From Ruminococcus sp. (lineage in GTDB: Bacteria; Bacillota; Clostridia; Oscillospirales; Ruminococcaceae): a DNA stretch of 50,577 nt. The notes beneath the pieces were generated by a model, which did no database searches, was not told the origin of the DNA, and saw nothing but the letters and a program-made list of their open reading frames with translations. The position numbers were made by a program, and so were the translations under genes. Location: the NCBI GenBank assembly GCA_017450925.1, contig JAFSSS010000056.1:1-50577 (forward strand), in the 5' to 3' direction. This document shows, piece by piece, positions 40,624 to 50,430 of the stretch (the stretch's first letter is position 1; each line of letters starts with the position of its first letter).

Positions 40624-43600
40624 ATGTCTGATATAAACAAGCTGATAAAGGGGCTTAGCCGGCTGGGAAAGGTCATGCAGGCCAGCGAGCTGCCCAAGGA
40701 GCCGAAAAAGTCCGGGACGGCTGCTTCGCCCAAGACCCCTGCGGCTCCGGCGGGACGGAGGCAGACCTCTGCCGAGGACGAGTGGGACAGGCAGTTTGAG
40801 GAGTTCCTTGCTCAAAAGGGCAGGGAGGAGGGTCACCGGGTCATTAATCCCCTTAAAGAGGAGCAGCCCGCTCCGGCTCCGGCTCCAAAGCCCGCCCCTT
40901 CGGGACAGGGCTCGGCTGCCGATGAATGGGACAGGCAGTTCGATCAGTTCCTGCAGCAGAAAAAGCAGGAGGAGGAAAAGGCACAGATCGCGGCTATCAC
41001 CTCTCTGACAGTGCCGGAGGGGTATGTGAACCCTTACGCCGGAGACGAAAGGGCAGAGGGGATCTTCTGCGAGGAGGTCAGCGAGGCGCTGGGCATCTGC
41101 CTTGACAGGCTGGGAAAGGTCGATATTGAATATATCTCGCAGATAACCGGCAGAGCGCTGCCGGATGTGATAAACGCTTTGCGGGGGCAGATCTTCTGCG
41201 ACCCGGCAAGGTGGGAGGAATGCTGGTACAAGGGCTGGGTCACGGCTGCGGAGTATCTTAGCGGAAACATGATAAGGCGCTACAATACCGCCAAGGCCGC
41301 CGAAAAGAAATACGGCAGCTTTTTCTCTGACAACGTAAGAGCTGCCGAGGCTGCGCTCCCGCCGCCGCTGGAGATAAAGGACATTTACGCCACGCTGGGC
41401 TCTCCGTGGATACCGCCGGAGGTCATCGACGATTTTATCATTTATCTTTTCGGCTCCGCCAACTCCCGGCGCACTCCAACAGAGGCCAACAAAACGATCT
41501 ATGACAGTATCACCGGCGTCTGGGAGATACCCAACAAGAGCCGCTACGGTCATTCCTCACGGTCGCTGTATTACGGCACGAACCGCATAGGCCCCCTGCA
41601 GCTAATGGAGAAGCTGCTCAACTGCCGGCAGGTGCAGATCTTCGACACCGAGACAAATTCGGCAGGCAAGGCGGTGCGCGTCCTCAACGAGCAGGAGACC
41701 GTCGCCGCACTGGAATGCGAGAGCCGTCTGCGGGCGGATTTCAGCCAGTGGCTCTGGCGCGACCCGCGGCGTGCCGAGAGGCTGCAGATGATCTACGAAA
41801 ACAATTTCAGCTGCTTCCGCAGCCGCAGCTTTGACGGTTCTTTTCTGACATTCCCGGGGATGAACGAAAAATTTGAGCTTTATGATTTCCAAAAGGAGGC
41901 GACGGCGAAGATACTCTTCACGCCCAATACTCTGCTGGCTCACGAGGTCGGCTCCGGCAAGACCTTTATCATGGCGGCTGCAGGCATGAAGCTGCGCCAG
42001 CTCGGAATGTCAAGGCGGAATATGTTCGTGGTGCCAAACAGCTTGGTCGGGCAGTGGGAGGGCATTTTCAAGGAGCTGTATCCCGAGGCGCGTATCTTGA
42101 CGGTTGATCCTCCTGCCTTTACCAAGGACAAAAAGCCGGGGACTATGCGCAGCATCAAGGATACCGATTTTGATGCTGTGATAATCGCCTACAGCTGCTT
42201 TGACCGCATCCCGCTGTCCGACAGGGCGATGCGCCGGATGCTGGCTATGGAATACGAGGAGATAGCCCGCTATGCCGCACAGCACGGCGGCAAGGAGCCA
42301 AAGGCTCTCCACGCCAAGCGGACGGCTCTGCTGGGGCGCATCAAGGCACTGGAGCTAAGCGAGAAAAAAGCCGACCCCGATAAGGCGGAGCTTTGCTTTG
42401 ACGATCTGGGCATCACCACGCTTTTTTTGGACGAGGCTCACAACTACAAGAATATTCCGATAGAGTCCTCGGCGGGGCTTTTGGGCATAAACTCCCGAGG
42501 CTCGGACAAGTGCGCCCGGATGCTTGAAAAGGTGCGCTATACATCCATTACCGGCAGAGGCTGCGTTTTCGCCACGGGAACGCCTATCACAAATTCCATT
42601 TCCGACGCTTATACCATGCAGAAATATCTGCAGTACAACGACTTAAAGGCGCTGGGGCTGCGCAGCTTCGACAGCTGGATAGGTATGTTTGCCGAGGCCA
42701 AGACGGACTTTGAGATCGACGTTGACACCTCGGGCTACCGTATGTGCCGCAGACTGCGGTCGTTCCACAATCTGCCGGAGCTGACGGCTATGTTCTCTGT
42801 GGCGGCACACTATCACAAGACCGACGGCCGCCGGGATATCCCGGATTTTGCAGGCCACGAGGACTGCACCGTTGAAAAGAGCGAGGCTCTGGCACAGTAT
42901 CTTAAGGACATATCCGAGCGGGCGGAGACCGTCCGCCGGGGAGAGATCGACCGCAAGACCGACAATATGCTGAAGATCACCATCGACGGCAGAAAGGCTG
43001 CCCTTGATATCCGGCTGGTGGTGCCGGAGGCGGGGGAGCAGCTGAAAAGCAAGGTGCGCTTCTGCGCCGAGAACGTCTATAGCATCTGGCGGGAGAACGA
43101 TATCGAAAGCTGCACACAGCTGGTCTTCTGCGACATCTCCACTCCAAAGGCGGAGTTCAACATCTATGACGAGCTGAAACGCCTGCTGGTGGAAAAGGGC
43201 ATCCCCCCGGAGGAGATCGAGTTCATCCATAATTTCGAAGAGGATGACGAGAGAGTTGAGCTGTTCAAGCGTGTCAACGAGGGCAGGGTACGGGTGCTGC
43301 TGGGCTCCACCTTCAAGCTCGGCACAGGCGTGAACGTGCAGACAAGGCTCAAGGCGGCGCATCATCTTGACGTGCCTTGGCGCCCCGCCGATATGATACA
43401 GCGTGAGGGGCGCATCCTCCGGCCGAAAAATCTTAACCCAAGGGTGCGGATATTCCGCTATATCACCGAGGGCAGCTTTGATGCTTATTCCTGGCAGCTG
43501 CTGGAGACCAAGCAGAGCTTTATCTCACAGCTGCTGGCAAACGAGCTGACCGAACGCAGCGGCACCGAGGTGGACGGCGTGGTGCTGGACTATGCCGAGG

Positions 43601-44214
43601 TCAAGGCGCTGGCAGTGGGAAATCCCTTGATAAAGCGGCGCATCGAAACTGCCAACGAGCTGTCAAGATACCGCATCCTGCAGCGCCAGCTTACACAGCG
43701 CAGGCAGTATCTCACCGAGCGGCTGGCTCTTATCCCGGAGGAGCGTGAGGCTGTAAAGCAGATACTTGAAAACGCCGAGGACGATCTGAAAAATCTCCGC
43801 CTGCCGGAGAACGACACCGTCACCGCCGATATGAGGACAGCTCTGCGCGAGGCGCTGGAGGTGGCTGTGGCTGCCCGCACCGACAGCAGCGTTACCGTCT
43901 GCGAACACCGGGGCTTCAAGATCAGCCTTAGGCAGAACATGATAAGCTCCCGTCCGGCGGTGAGGATAGAGCGCAAGGGCACCTACTTCGCAGAGCTGGG
44001 CGATACTCCGGCGGGCTATCCCGCGAGGGTGGATAACGCTCTCGAACGCCTGCCCCAGTTCATCGAGGAGAACAACGGGCGGCTGGAGGAGCTGGAGCGG
44101 GAAAATGTTGACGCACAGCTTGAGCTTGACAAGCGGGAGAACTATCTTGACGAGATCGACCGCCTTGAAAAGGAACTGAAGGGCATAGATGAAAGACTAC
44201 AGACAGGAGCATGA
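40624..44214 (+). CDS. SNF2-like DEAH-box helicase of the mobile-element type
   Basis: This 1196-residue protein begins with a charged N-terminus containing two copies of DEWDRQF-EFL/QFL (about 45-60, 100-115) separated by Pro/Ala-rich linkers. A helical region (about 140-430, with YLSGNMIRRYNTAKAAEKK and LGSPWIPPEVIDDFI) precedes the helicase: Walker A EVGSGKT (about 441-447), DEAH (603-606), ATGTPITNS and the C-terminal motif QREGRILR (about 926-933). A coiled coil ends it. The same helical-plus-helicase arrangement occurs in the large SNF2/DNA-methylase proteins of Clostridia conjugative elements and phages, here without a methylase. GGGGAGG lies 7 nt before the ATG. The amidohydrolase gene follows with overlap or 2-nt spacing. 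Confidence 0.87.
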   Translation: MSDINKLIKGLSRLGKVMQASELPKEPKKSGTAASPKTPAAPAGRRQTSAEDEWDRQFEEFLAQKGREEGHRVINPLKEEQPAPAPAPKPAPSGQGSAADEWDRQFDQFLQQKKQEEEKAQIAAITSLTVPEGYVNPYAGDERAEGIFCEEVSEALGICLDRLGKVDIEYISQITGRALPDVINALRGQIFCDPARWEECWYKGWVTAAEYLSGNMIRRYNTAKAAEKKYGSFFSDNVRAAEAALPPPLEIKDIYATLGSPWIPPEVIDDFIIYLFGSANSRRTPTEANKTIYDSITGVWEIPNKSRYGHSSRSLYYGTNRIGPLQLMEKLLNCRQVQIFDTETNSAGKAVRVLNEQETVAALECESRLRADFSQWLWRDPRRAERLQMIYENNFSCFRSRSFDGSFLTFPGMNEKFELYDFQKEATAKILFTPNTLLAHEVGSGKTFIMAAAGMKLRQLGMSRRNMFVVPNSLVGQWEGIFKELYPEARILTVDPPAFTKDKKPGTMRSIKDTDFDAVIIAYSCFDRIPLSDRAMRRMLAMEYEEIARYAAQHGGKEPKALHAKRTALLGRIKALELSEKKADPDKAELCFDDLGITTLFLDEAHNYKNIPIESSAGLLGINSRGSDKCARMLEKVRYTSITGRGCVFATGTPITNSISDAYTMQKYLQYNDLKALGLRSFDSWIGMFAEAKTDFEIDVDTSGYRMCRRLRSFHNLPELTAMFSVAAHYHKTDGRRDIPDFAGHEDCTVEKSEALAQYLKDISERAETVRRGEIDRKTDNMLKITIDGRKAALDIRLVVPEAGEQLKSKVRFCAENVYSIWRENDIESCTQLVFCDISTPKAEFNIYDELKRLLVEKGIPPEEIEFIHNFEEDDERVELFKRVNEGRVRVLLGSTFKLGTGVNVQTRLKAAHHLDVPWRPADMIQREGRILRPKNLNPRVRIFRYITEGSFDAYSWQLLETKQSFISQLLANELTERSGTEVDGVVLDYAEVKALAVGNPLIKRRIETANELSRYRILQRQLTQRRQYLTERLALIPEEREAVKQILENAEDDLKNLRLPENDTVTADMRTALREALEVAVAARTDSSVTVCEHRGFKISLRQNMISSRPAVRIERKGTYFAELGDTPAGYPARVDNALERLPQFIEENNGRLEELERENVDAQLELDKRENYLDEIDRLEKELKGIDERLQTGA

Positions 44215-44216
44215 AA

Positions 44217-45368
44217 ATGACGATATACAACGCAAGGATATACACACAGGACAAGGACAGGCGGGTAATAGAAAGGGGATATGTCCGCTTTGAGAAGGGG
44301 CTTATCACCGAGGTGGGTGAGGGAGCCCCCGCTGCTTCGGCAGAGGATATCGACGCCGGCGGGAGAACGCTCTATCCCGGCTTTATCGACATACACACTC
44401 ACCTTGGCCTTACCACCAACGGCGTGGGCGTCGAGGGAGAGGATTTCAACGAGGAGAGCGAGCCGGTCTCGCCCCAGCTGCACATACTGGATGCGATAAA
44501 TCCCTTTGACGTAAGCTTTAAAAAAGCGATAGAGGCGGGAGTGACCGCGGTACTGATCTCGCCGGGCTCCATGAACCCGGTAGCGGGGGATATCTGCGCT
44601 GTCTCCACCGACGGGATACGCATCGACAAAATGCTGCTGCGGCGGGTAGGGATGAAATTCTCTCTCGGCGAGAACCCGAAGATGACCTACATGAACCGTG
44701 ACGAGACCCCCTGCACCAGAATGGCTATCGCGGCGATGATAAGAGAGGCGCTGGCAAAGGCAAAGCGCTATGCCGCCGACCTCAAGGCCGTTGAGGAGGG
44801 GAACGACCCGCCGGAGCTGGATCTTGGCAGCGAGGCGCTGATACCGCTGCTGGAACGCAGACTGAAGGCACATTTTCACTGCCACCGGGCGGACGATATC
44901 TTCACTGCTCTTCGCATCTCAAAGGAGTTCGGCCTTGACCCGGTGCTTATCCACTGCACTGACGGGCATCTTATTGCCGGCGAGCTGGCGGAGGAAAACG
45001 TCCCGGCGGTGGTTGGGCCGATCATGTGCGATGCCTGCAAGCCGGAGCTTTTGAACATCACCCCGGCCAATGCCGCCCGCCTTACGGCGGCGGGAGTGCC
45101 TGTAGCGATCTGCACCGACCATAGCGAGATACCGATAGAGTATCTTCCCATAAGCGTGGGTGTCTGCATGAAGCACGGCCTTTCCTTTGAAAAGGCGCTG
45201 GATGCAGTGACGGTCACCGCCGCCGAGATCGCCGGCATCTCCGACCTTACGGGCTCTGTCGAGCCGGGGAAGCGGGCTGATCTGGTGATGTTTGATGCTC
45301 CCCCCTTTGAGGTCATGTCCTCGCCGGTGATGACTGTCTGCGGCGGAAGGCTCCACAGCTTCAGATGA
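44217..45368 (+). CDS. Amidohydrolase (imidazolonepropionase-like)
   Basis: This 383-residue metal-dependent hydrolase has the HxH motif DIHTHLG (His60, His62), LIHCTDGH and TDHSEIP for the later metal ligands. It resembles COG1228 imidazolonepropionase-like or isoaspartyl dipeptidase-type enzymes; the substrate is not evident. AGGAG lies 7 nt before ATG 44217; an upstream ATG at 44211 is only 1 nt from the site and overlaps the helicase stop. It ends in palindromic element B. Confidence 0.9.
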   Translation: MTIYNARIYTQDKDRRVIERGYVRFEKGLITEVGEGAPAASAEDIDAGGRTLYPGFIDIHTHLGLTTNGVGVEGEDFNEESEPVSPQLHILDAINPFDVSFKKAIEAGVTAVLISPGSMNPVAGDICAVSTDGIRIDKMLLRRVGMKFSLGENPKMTYMNRDETPCTRMAIAAMIREALAKAKRYAADLKAVEEGNDPPELDLGSEALIPLLERRLKAHFHCHRADDIFTALRISKEFGLDPVLIHCTDGHLIAGELAEENVPAVVGPIMCDACKPELLNITPANAARLTAAGVPVAICTDHSEIPIEYLPISVGVCMKHGLSFEKALDAVTVTAAEIAGISDLTGSVEPGKRADLVMFDAPPFEVMSSPVMTVCGGRLHSFR

Positions 45369-45412
45369 TATAAAGTGCGGCGGCGATAGATCAGCATTTG
45401 CAGGAACACTTT

Positions 45413-45526
45413 TGAAAAAGAAGAAAGAAAAAAGAATAAACAAGGCTCGCCTTTGGCGATGATTATGAAATCCGTCCGCGCAGCGGACACCTTGTTTATT
45501 CTTTATTCTTTCTTCTTTATTATTTA
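45413..45526. repeat. Imperfect palindromic element, copy B
   Basis: The left arm GAAAAAGAAGAAAGAA... is mirrored by TTATTCTTTCTTCTTTATT on the right. The centre holds GCCTTTGGC and GTCCGC-GCA-GCGGAC (45474-45488), as in copy A. It fills the gap between convergent genes and overlaps the end of the cohesin-like gene by a few bases. Confidence 0.8.
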
Positions 45527-46855
45527 TCTTCTGCCCTTATTGGTCGGTCGTCTTTGCTGGCCTGCGTCTGCGGGACGCCTGCTTTGTGCTGACTGCCCGG
45601 GCTTGGCGGGGCGTTTCTTGCGAGCGAATACCTCCTCGGGATCCTGCACCATTTCGGTGTCGTCATCCTCATCGTATTCCTCGAACTCCTCCTCTTCCTC
45701 GTCCTCCTCGGCAGCCTTTCTGCCAAAGGGCTTCATGATAAGTATGTACTCGATAGCTATAGCTGCTATTGCCGCAAGTATAGCTATTGCGATCATGAAA
45801 GTCCTTCCGGAGGTGTCCTGCACCGGTTCAGAGGCGCTGGAGGCTGTATCTGCCGCCGATGACACCGGGTCGGCCTTGGCGATGACAAGCTTGAAATGCA
45901 GCTCCTTGCCGCTGTTGTACTTGACGATCATTTCTGTCTCGCCGGAGCCCAGCACCGTAAGAGCGCTCTGCTCGTAAACCGCCAGCGAGGGGTCAAGTAT
46001 CTTCACCGACTTGACGTTCTTTGCATCGGGCACGCCAAGCTCATCCAGCATCATGGGCAGCGTACCCATTTTCGCCTTCAGCTCCGGCAGCTCCTGTGAG
46101 CTGTCCTCTTCCTTTGCGGACTCCGGCTCGGAGCTGTCGTCGTCCTTCGGAGGCTCCTCTTGATACTTGACGATGCCGTTCTGGATGTTGTTCGGAACAT
46201 CCAGCAGGTCGTTATCCTCCAGCTTATCCACCGAAACATAGATCACCGACTCGGTCATTTTCTTGTCGGTTATCTTGAACCTCATGGTGGCATAAACGCC
46301 GCTGTACTGGGTGCCCTTGGTGTTTATGTAGGTAAAGGTATAGGTGCTGTCCTTATTCTCCTCGGTGGGCTGCCCGCCTATTTCAGCGGTATTTATTTTG
46401 CTTTCCTTAAGTTTCATCAGTGAGTTGTCGTATTCGATCTTTATAACGGCGTTAGTGATAAGCTGATCGGGAACGATATTCAGCGTAACGTCAAATTCAT
46501 CGTCCTTTATATCACCTATGCCGAGGAACACCTTGGTAGGCTCGATCTTTCTTCCCACGGTGACCTCTGTTGTAGTGGTCTGGGCAGCTGTGGTCTGCGC
46601 TGTGGTCTGGAGCTGTGTCTGCTGCTGCGGCGCTGTGGTAACGGCCGGAGCAGTCTGAACTGTTTGAGAAGCAGTTGTTTCAGCCGGGGCAGCCGCCGTG
46701 GTGGTCTCGCCGGGCTCTGCCTGTGCTGCCGTGGTGACACTTACATCTCCCGTTTCGGCGGGTTCAATGGGATCGGCCTCCGCATAAGCGCCCAAAGCGC
46801 CGCAGACTGCCATGATAAGTGCCGATGCCGCAGCTGTCAGCCTTTTCATTCTCAC
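45524..46855 (-). CDS. Membrane protein with cohesin-like domain and Thr-rich linker
   Basis: This 443-residue type I membrane protein has a signal peptide (1-25), a Thr/Ala/Gln linker (40-98), and a beta-sandwich domain (about 106-230) with features of cohesins: DEFDVTLNIV, NAVIKIEYDNSLMKL and YSGVYATMRFKI. An acidic Pro/Ser stretch leads to a second small beta domain (about 258-328). A helix (about 352-374) and a cytoplasmic tail follow, acidic (EEDEEEEEFEEYDEDDD) then basic (RKKRPAKPG). Cohesins bind dockerins in cellulosomes; whether this one does is unknown. The GTG start is 7 nt after GGGAGG; an ATG two codons later is 13 nt away. The promoter is at 46895-46923. Confidence 0.78.
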   Translation of the reverse strand: MRMKRLTAAASALIMAVCGALGAYAEADPIEPAETGDVSVTTAAQAEPGETTTAAAPAETTASQTVQTAPAVTTAPQQQTQLQTTAQTTAAQTTTTEVTVGRKIEPTKVFLGIGDIKDDEFDVTLNIVPDQLITNAVIKIEYDNSLMKLKESKINTAEIGGQPTEENKDSTYTFTYINTKGTQYSGVYATMRFKITDKKMTESVIYVSVDKLEDNDLLDVPNNIQNGIVKYQEEPPKDDDSSEPESAKEEDSSQELPELKAKMGTLPMMLDELGVPDAKNVKSVKILDPSLAVYEQSALTVLGSGETEMIVKYNSGKELHFKLVIAKADPVSSAADTASSASEPVQDTSGRTFMIAIAILAAIAAIAIEYILIMKPFGRKAAEEDEEEEEFEEYDEDDDTEMVQDPEEVFARKKRPAKPGQSAQSRRPADAGQQRRPTNKGRR

Positions 46856-46894
46856 ATTACCGCCTCCCTTCTTTATGCATATACTGTAACTCTA

Positions 46895-46923
46895 ATTATA
46901 TTACATCCGCCGCCTTTTGTCAA
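46895..46923 (-). promoter_or_regulatory. Promoter of the cohesin-like gene
   Basis: The minus strand reads TTGACA (46923-46918), 17 bp, TATAAT (46900-46895). Confidence 0.88.
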
Positions 46924-46979
46924 GCGGTACGCCCATATATTTTGTATCTGCGGACTTTGAGGTTCACAACATCTGCGCA

Positions 46980-49900
46980 TCACTCGAAGCGGATGCTCCT
47001 AAGGTCGAAGTCGCAGCCCGGCAGGAATATCAAGGATATCCTTCCGCTGCCGGAAATGCCCTCCACCGGGAAGGATCGGTCGGTGTATTCCTTGCAGCCC
47101 TCAAATTCCAGCTGGAAGCGGGCGGTATCCGCGCCCTCCCAAAGCAGGTGGATGCTGTTTATCTCAAGGGCGGAGCGCCCGGTGATATGTATCCTCTTTG
47201 GCGGAGCTTCAAAATCAAATCCGCCGAAGGCTATCGTCACGTTATTGCCGATACCGGTGACAGCATCCTCCTCCCGGGTGAAGCTGTCGCCGTAGATGTT
47301 CTCGGCATACAGCGCCGGCAGCTCGCTGGTCTCCTTGGTATGCTTTTCAAATACAAAGCCCTGCATATCATAGGAAAGCTCCGAGCTGAAGCAAAGGGTA
47401 TGCACGCCCCGCAGCACCCTGTTCAGCGTATAGGTCATAGGCTGATAGGTGAGCCAGATCGGGGTGAGGGCATATTCAAAGTCGCCCAGACACTCACCCT
47501 TGTCCGGTGTGCCGTCCCATACGCTTATGCGCACGGGGGTGGAGTAGTTTGCAAACAGCGGGATAGTTATCCTGTCGCTGCCCACGGGGCCGAGATCCAC
47601 GTTTTCAAAGCCTATCCAGCAGCCGCCTCTGCCAAAGGCCGCGCCGTGCTGTATGCCGATAGTGGTCTCGCCGCCGGAAATGGAATAGAGGCCGCCGGTA
47701 ACGAAGCTGTAGGGGTCGATCAGCGCCTGCCCCAGCCCCTCGGAGGTGAGCTTCATCGCTGTAAAGACGTGTATCTTTTCGGTGCCGTTGCGGCTGGCTG
47801 CCCTTAGATAGAACTTGCCGTCGCCCTTGCAGCGGACGGTCACGCCGTCCTCGTCCTGCGAGACGATCTCCGCCAGCGGGGAATCAATGCCCTCGGCGGT
47901 GGCGATGCGGTATTCGACAGCACCGCTATAGCTGCAGCCGGCAGGATAAAGCCTTGTACTGAACCGCAGCTCAGTATGCTCCGGGTCAAAGCTCCTGCGC
48001 TCGCCGGAAAGCTCTATCCGCCTTACGGGGATGTCATTTTCGGCATCATTGCACTCTGCGGGGCGCTCCCTGCAGCACTGCACGAAGCTGATGCCCTTTA
48101 TGGGCTCGGCGGGGACTGCCCTTATGATGATCTCTGCATCCGGCAGAGCGGGGGAATGCGCTCTTACAGTGATATCTCCGCTCTCGGCGGTGGGGGCGAT
48201 GACAGCCAGCAGTTTGCCGGAGAACAGCCGGCGGGAGGTGCATTTATACTGGTCGTAGTCGGTGGAGTCGCCGTTGTCGAGGCCGAGAAGCCTGCCTGCC
48301 CCGGTGACCTCAACGGTAACGCGGTTATTGGCGTTGGCTGCAAAGGTGCCTTCTGCGTCGGCGGCAGATATCTCTATAAAGCAAAGCTCGTCCCGGCCGG
48401 CTGGTATCTCTGTCCTGTCGGGAGAGAGGATTAGTCTTGCGGCATCACCGAAGCTCCTTGCGATGTCGGATGCGATCTCGCTGCCGTCGGTGTCAAAGCC
48501 CACTGCTTTCAGCTCGCCCTTGCTGTAGGGCAGGCGGGTGTTGAGGGTAAGCTCGGTATCGCGGTCGGGGTCGAAGCTCCTTGAGGCGATCTTCTCCCCG
48601 TTGAAGAACAGCTCGACTCTCGGGCAGTTGGAGGCCACCCGCACATCTATGATATCCCCCTCGGAATGATCCCAATAGGGGAAGATATGCACAAAGGGCT
48701 CGCCGCGGCTGTCCCACACGGAACGGAACACATAGGCGCTGTCCTTTAGGAAGCCGGCGGTGTCGATCTGTCCGAAATAGCTGTTCTTGGTGGAATAGGG
48801 CGTAGGCTCGCCGATGTAGTCGAAGCCTGTCCAGATGAACTGTCCTGCGCAGTATTCCCTATCGCGGTCGGGGATTATGCAAGCCTCCCAGCTTTTGGCT
48901 GCCCAGATAGGGGCGCTGTTTCCGAGGGAGGAGCATTGCTCGTCATCCTCACAGAGAATGGGTCTGTCCAGCGGGAAGTGATAGATGCCCCGGCTCTGCA
49001 CCACAGACGAGGTCTCCGAGCCGAAGATCATCCAGTCGGGGTGCTGGGCGTGATGCTCGTCATAGAGCCGCTCGGCGTAATTATAGCCGGCGACCTTGAG
49101 TATATCGGCGCATTTGCGGGCGTTCTCGCTGCCCATATAATTCGAGCCTATGGTGATACAGGCGTTATGTCTCGGGTCGTGGCGAGTGGTAAGAGCCTTC
49201 AGCAGCGAGGTTATCTCCTGTCCATGCTCGTCTGCGTGGGTATCATAGATCTCGTTTCCGATGCTCCAGCCGATGACACACGGGTGATTTCGGTCACGTC
49301 TTACCCACGAAGCCACATCCCGGCCTATCCACTCCTTGAAGAAGCGGGCGTAGTCATAGGTGGTTTTCTGCCGCTCCCACATATCCAAAAGCTCATCGAG
49401 GATAAGAAATCCCATTTCGTCCGCCAGCTCCAGCAGCTCCACGGCGGGAGGGTTATGGCTGGTACGGACGGCGTTGACGCCCATTTCACGGAGCTTCAGA
49501 AGCTGGCGTCTTATCGCCGAGCGGTTGACTGCGGCACCGAGGGCGCCGAGGTCGTGGTGCATACAGGCTCCGTGGAGCTTGACGTGTCTGCCGTTCAGGA
49601 AAAATCCCCTGTCGGCGGTGAACTCTATACTGCGGAAGCCGAAGCTCACGCTAACAGAGTCGATGACCTCGTCCCTGCAAAGCAGCTCGACGCTGCACTG
49701 ATACATCTGCGGGTCGGAGATATCCCAAAGTTTTGGGCTGTTCACTTTAAGGCACTGGTCATTGACTGAATATTTCCTTCCCGGGCGTATGATCTCGGGA
49801 GCCAGCGCGGTGTCATCGGCGGCGCAGACGTCATTTATTTGAGAAGCGATCTCCTCGCCGCGGCGGGATATGACCGTTCTAAGGCGCAGATCGGCCGCGG

Positions 49901-50414
49901 GCATATTTTCGGGGCGCTCGGTCTCGGTGGTGACGGTAACGTTTCCCTGTGCATCGGCGGAGATATAGACCCCGTCGGAGAGGATATGCGCATCCTCGTA
50001 TCTTATAAGCCTAACGGGGCGGAAGATGCCCGCACCGGAATACCAGCGGGAATTAGGCTCCCGGTGATCCACCCGGACGGTAATGACATTCTCGCCATTA
50101 CGGAGCAGGTCGGTGATATCTGTCTCAAAGGTGGTATAGCCGTACTTCCACTCGCCGGCGGGGGAGCCGTTGACATACACACGGCAATCCATATACACGC
50201 CCTCGAACCGCAGGACTGTGCGTCTGCCGTCCTCGGGGACGGTAAGCGAGCGCTTATACCACCCTGTTGAGGTCTTATACAGGTCATTTGTATCCTCGAT
50301 CAGCCAATCGTGGGGGATATCGACCTTCTGCCAGATGAAATCCGGGCTGTACCCGGTGCCGACGGGCTGGAGCGAAAACTCCCAGCCGTCGCAGAAAAGG
50401 GTTGTTTCTCTCAT
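46980..50414 (-). CDS. GH2 beta-galactosidase-type glycoside hydrolase
   Basis: This 1144-residue cytoplasmic enzyme (no signal peptide) has a sugar-binding jelly-roll N-terminus (CDGWEFSLQP, PHDW, TGWYKR, GVYMDCRVYVNG), an immunoglobulin-like domain and the TIM barrel. GACMHHDLGALG, RTSHNPP and WSIGNE with acid/base Glu388 are visible, as is the nucleophile Glu467 in FGSETSS. The C-terminal 500 residues add a DUF4982/GH2-C5-like domain (NNRVTVEVTGAGRLLGLDNG) and one or two CBM6/malectin-like sandwiches (GCWIGFENVDLG, ITIPLFANYS). It likely splits beta-galactosides or related oligosaccharides. The start is ATG 50414, 9 nt after AAGGAG; an in-frame ATG at 50420 is only 3 nt away. No terminator is seen before the cohesin-like gene. 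Confidence 0.92.
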   Translation of the reverse strand: MRETTLFCDGWEFSLQPVGTGYSPDFIWQKVDIPHDWLIEDTNDLYKTSTGWYKRSLTVPEDGRRTVLRFEGVYMDCRVYVNGSPAGEWKYGYTTFETDITDLLRNGENVITVRVDHREPNSRWYSGAGIFRPVRLIRYEDAHILSDGVYISADAQGNVTVTTETERPENMPAADLRLRTVISRRGEEIASQINDVCAADDTALAPEIIRPGRKYSVNDQCLKVNSPKLWDISDPQMYQCSVELLCRDEVIDSVSVSFGFRSIEFTADRGFFLNGRHVKLHGACMHHDLGALGAAVNRSAIRRQLLKLREMGVNAVRTSHNPPAVELLELADEMGFLILDELLDMWERQKTTYDYARFFKEWIGRDVASWVRRDRNHPCVIGWSIGNEIYDTHADEHGQEITSLLKALTTRHDPRHNACITIGSNYMGSENARKCADILKVAGYNYAERLYDEHHAQHPDWMIFGSETSSVVQSRGIYHFPLDRPILCEDDEQCSSLGNSAPIWAAKSWEACIIPDRDREYCAGQFIWTGFDYIGEPTPYSTKNSYFGQIDTAGFLKDSAYVFRSVWDSRGEPFVHIFPYWDHSEGDIIDVRVASNCPRVELFFNGEKIASRSFDPDRDTELTLNTRLPYSKGELKAVGFDTDGSEIASDIARSFGDAARLILSPDRTEIPAGRDELCFIEISAADAEGTFAANANNRVTVEVTGAGRLLGLDNGDSTDYDQYKCTSRRLFSGKLLAVIAPTAESGDITVRAHSPALPDAEIIIRAVPAEPIKGISFVQCCRERPAECNDAENDIPVRRIELSGERRSFDPEHTELRFSTRLYPAGCSYSGAVEYRIATAEGIDSPLAEIVSQDEDGVTVRCKGDGKFYLRAASRNGTEKIHVFTAMKLTSEGLGQALIDPYSFVTGGLYSISGGETTIGIQHGAAFGRGGCWIGFENVDLGPVGSDRITIPLFANYSTPVRISVWDGTPDKGECLGDFEYALTPIWLTYQPMTYTLNRVLRGVHTLCFSSELSYDMQGFVFEKHTKETSELPALYAENIYGDSFTREEDAVTGIGNNVTIAFGGFDFEAPPKRIHITGRSALEINSIHLLWEGADTARFQLEFEGCKEYTDRSFPVEGISGSGRISLIFLPGCDFDLRSIRFE

Positions 50415-50430
50415 AATCATATTCTCCTTA

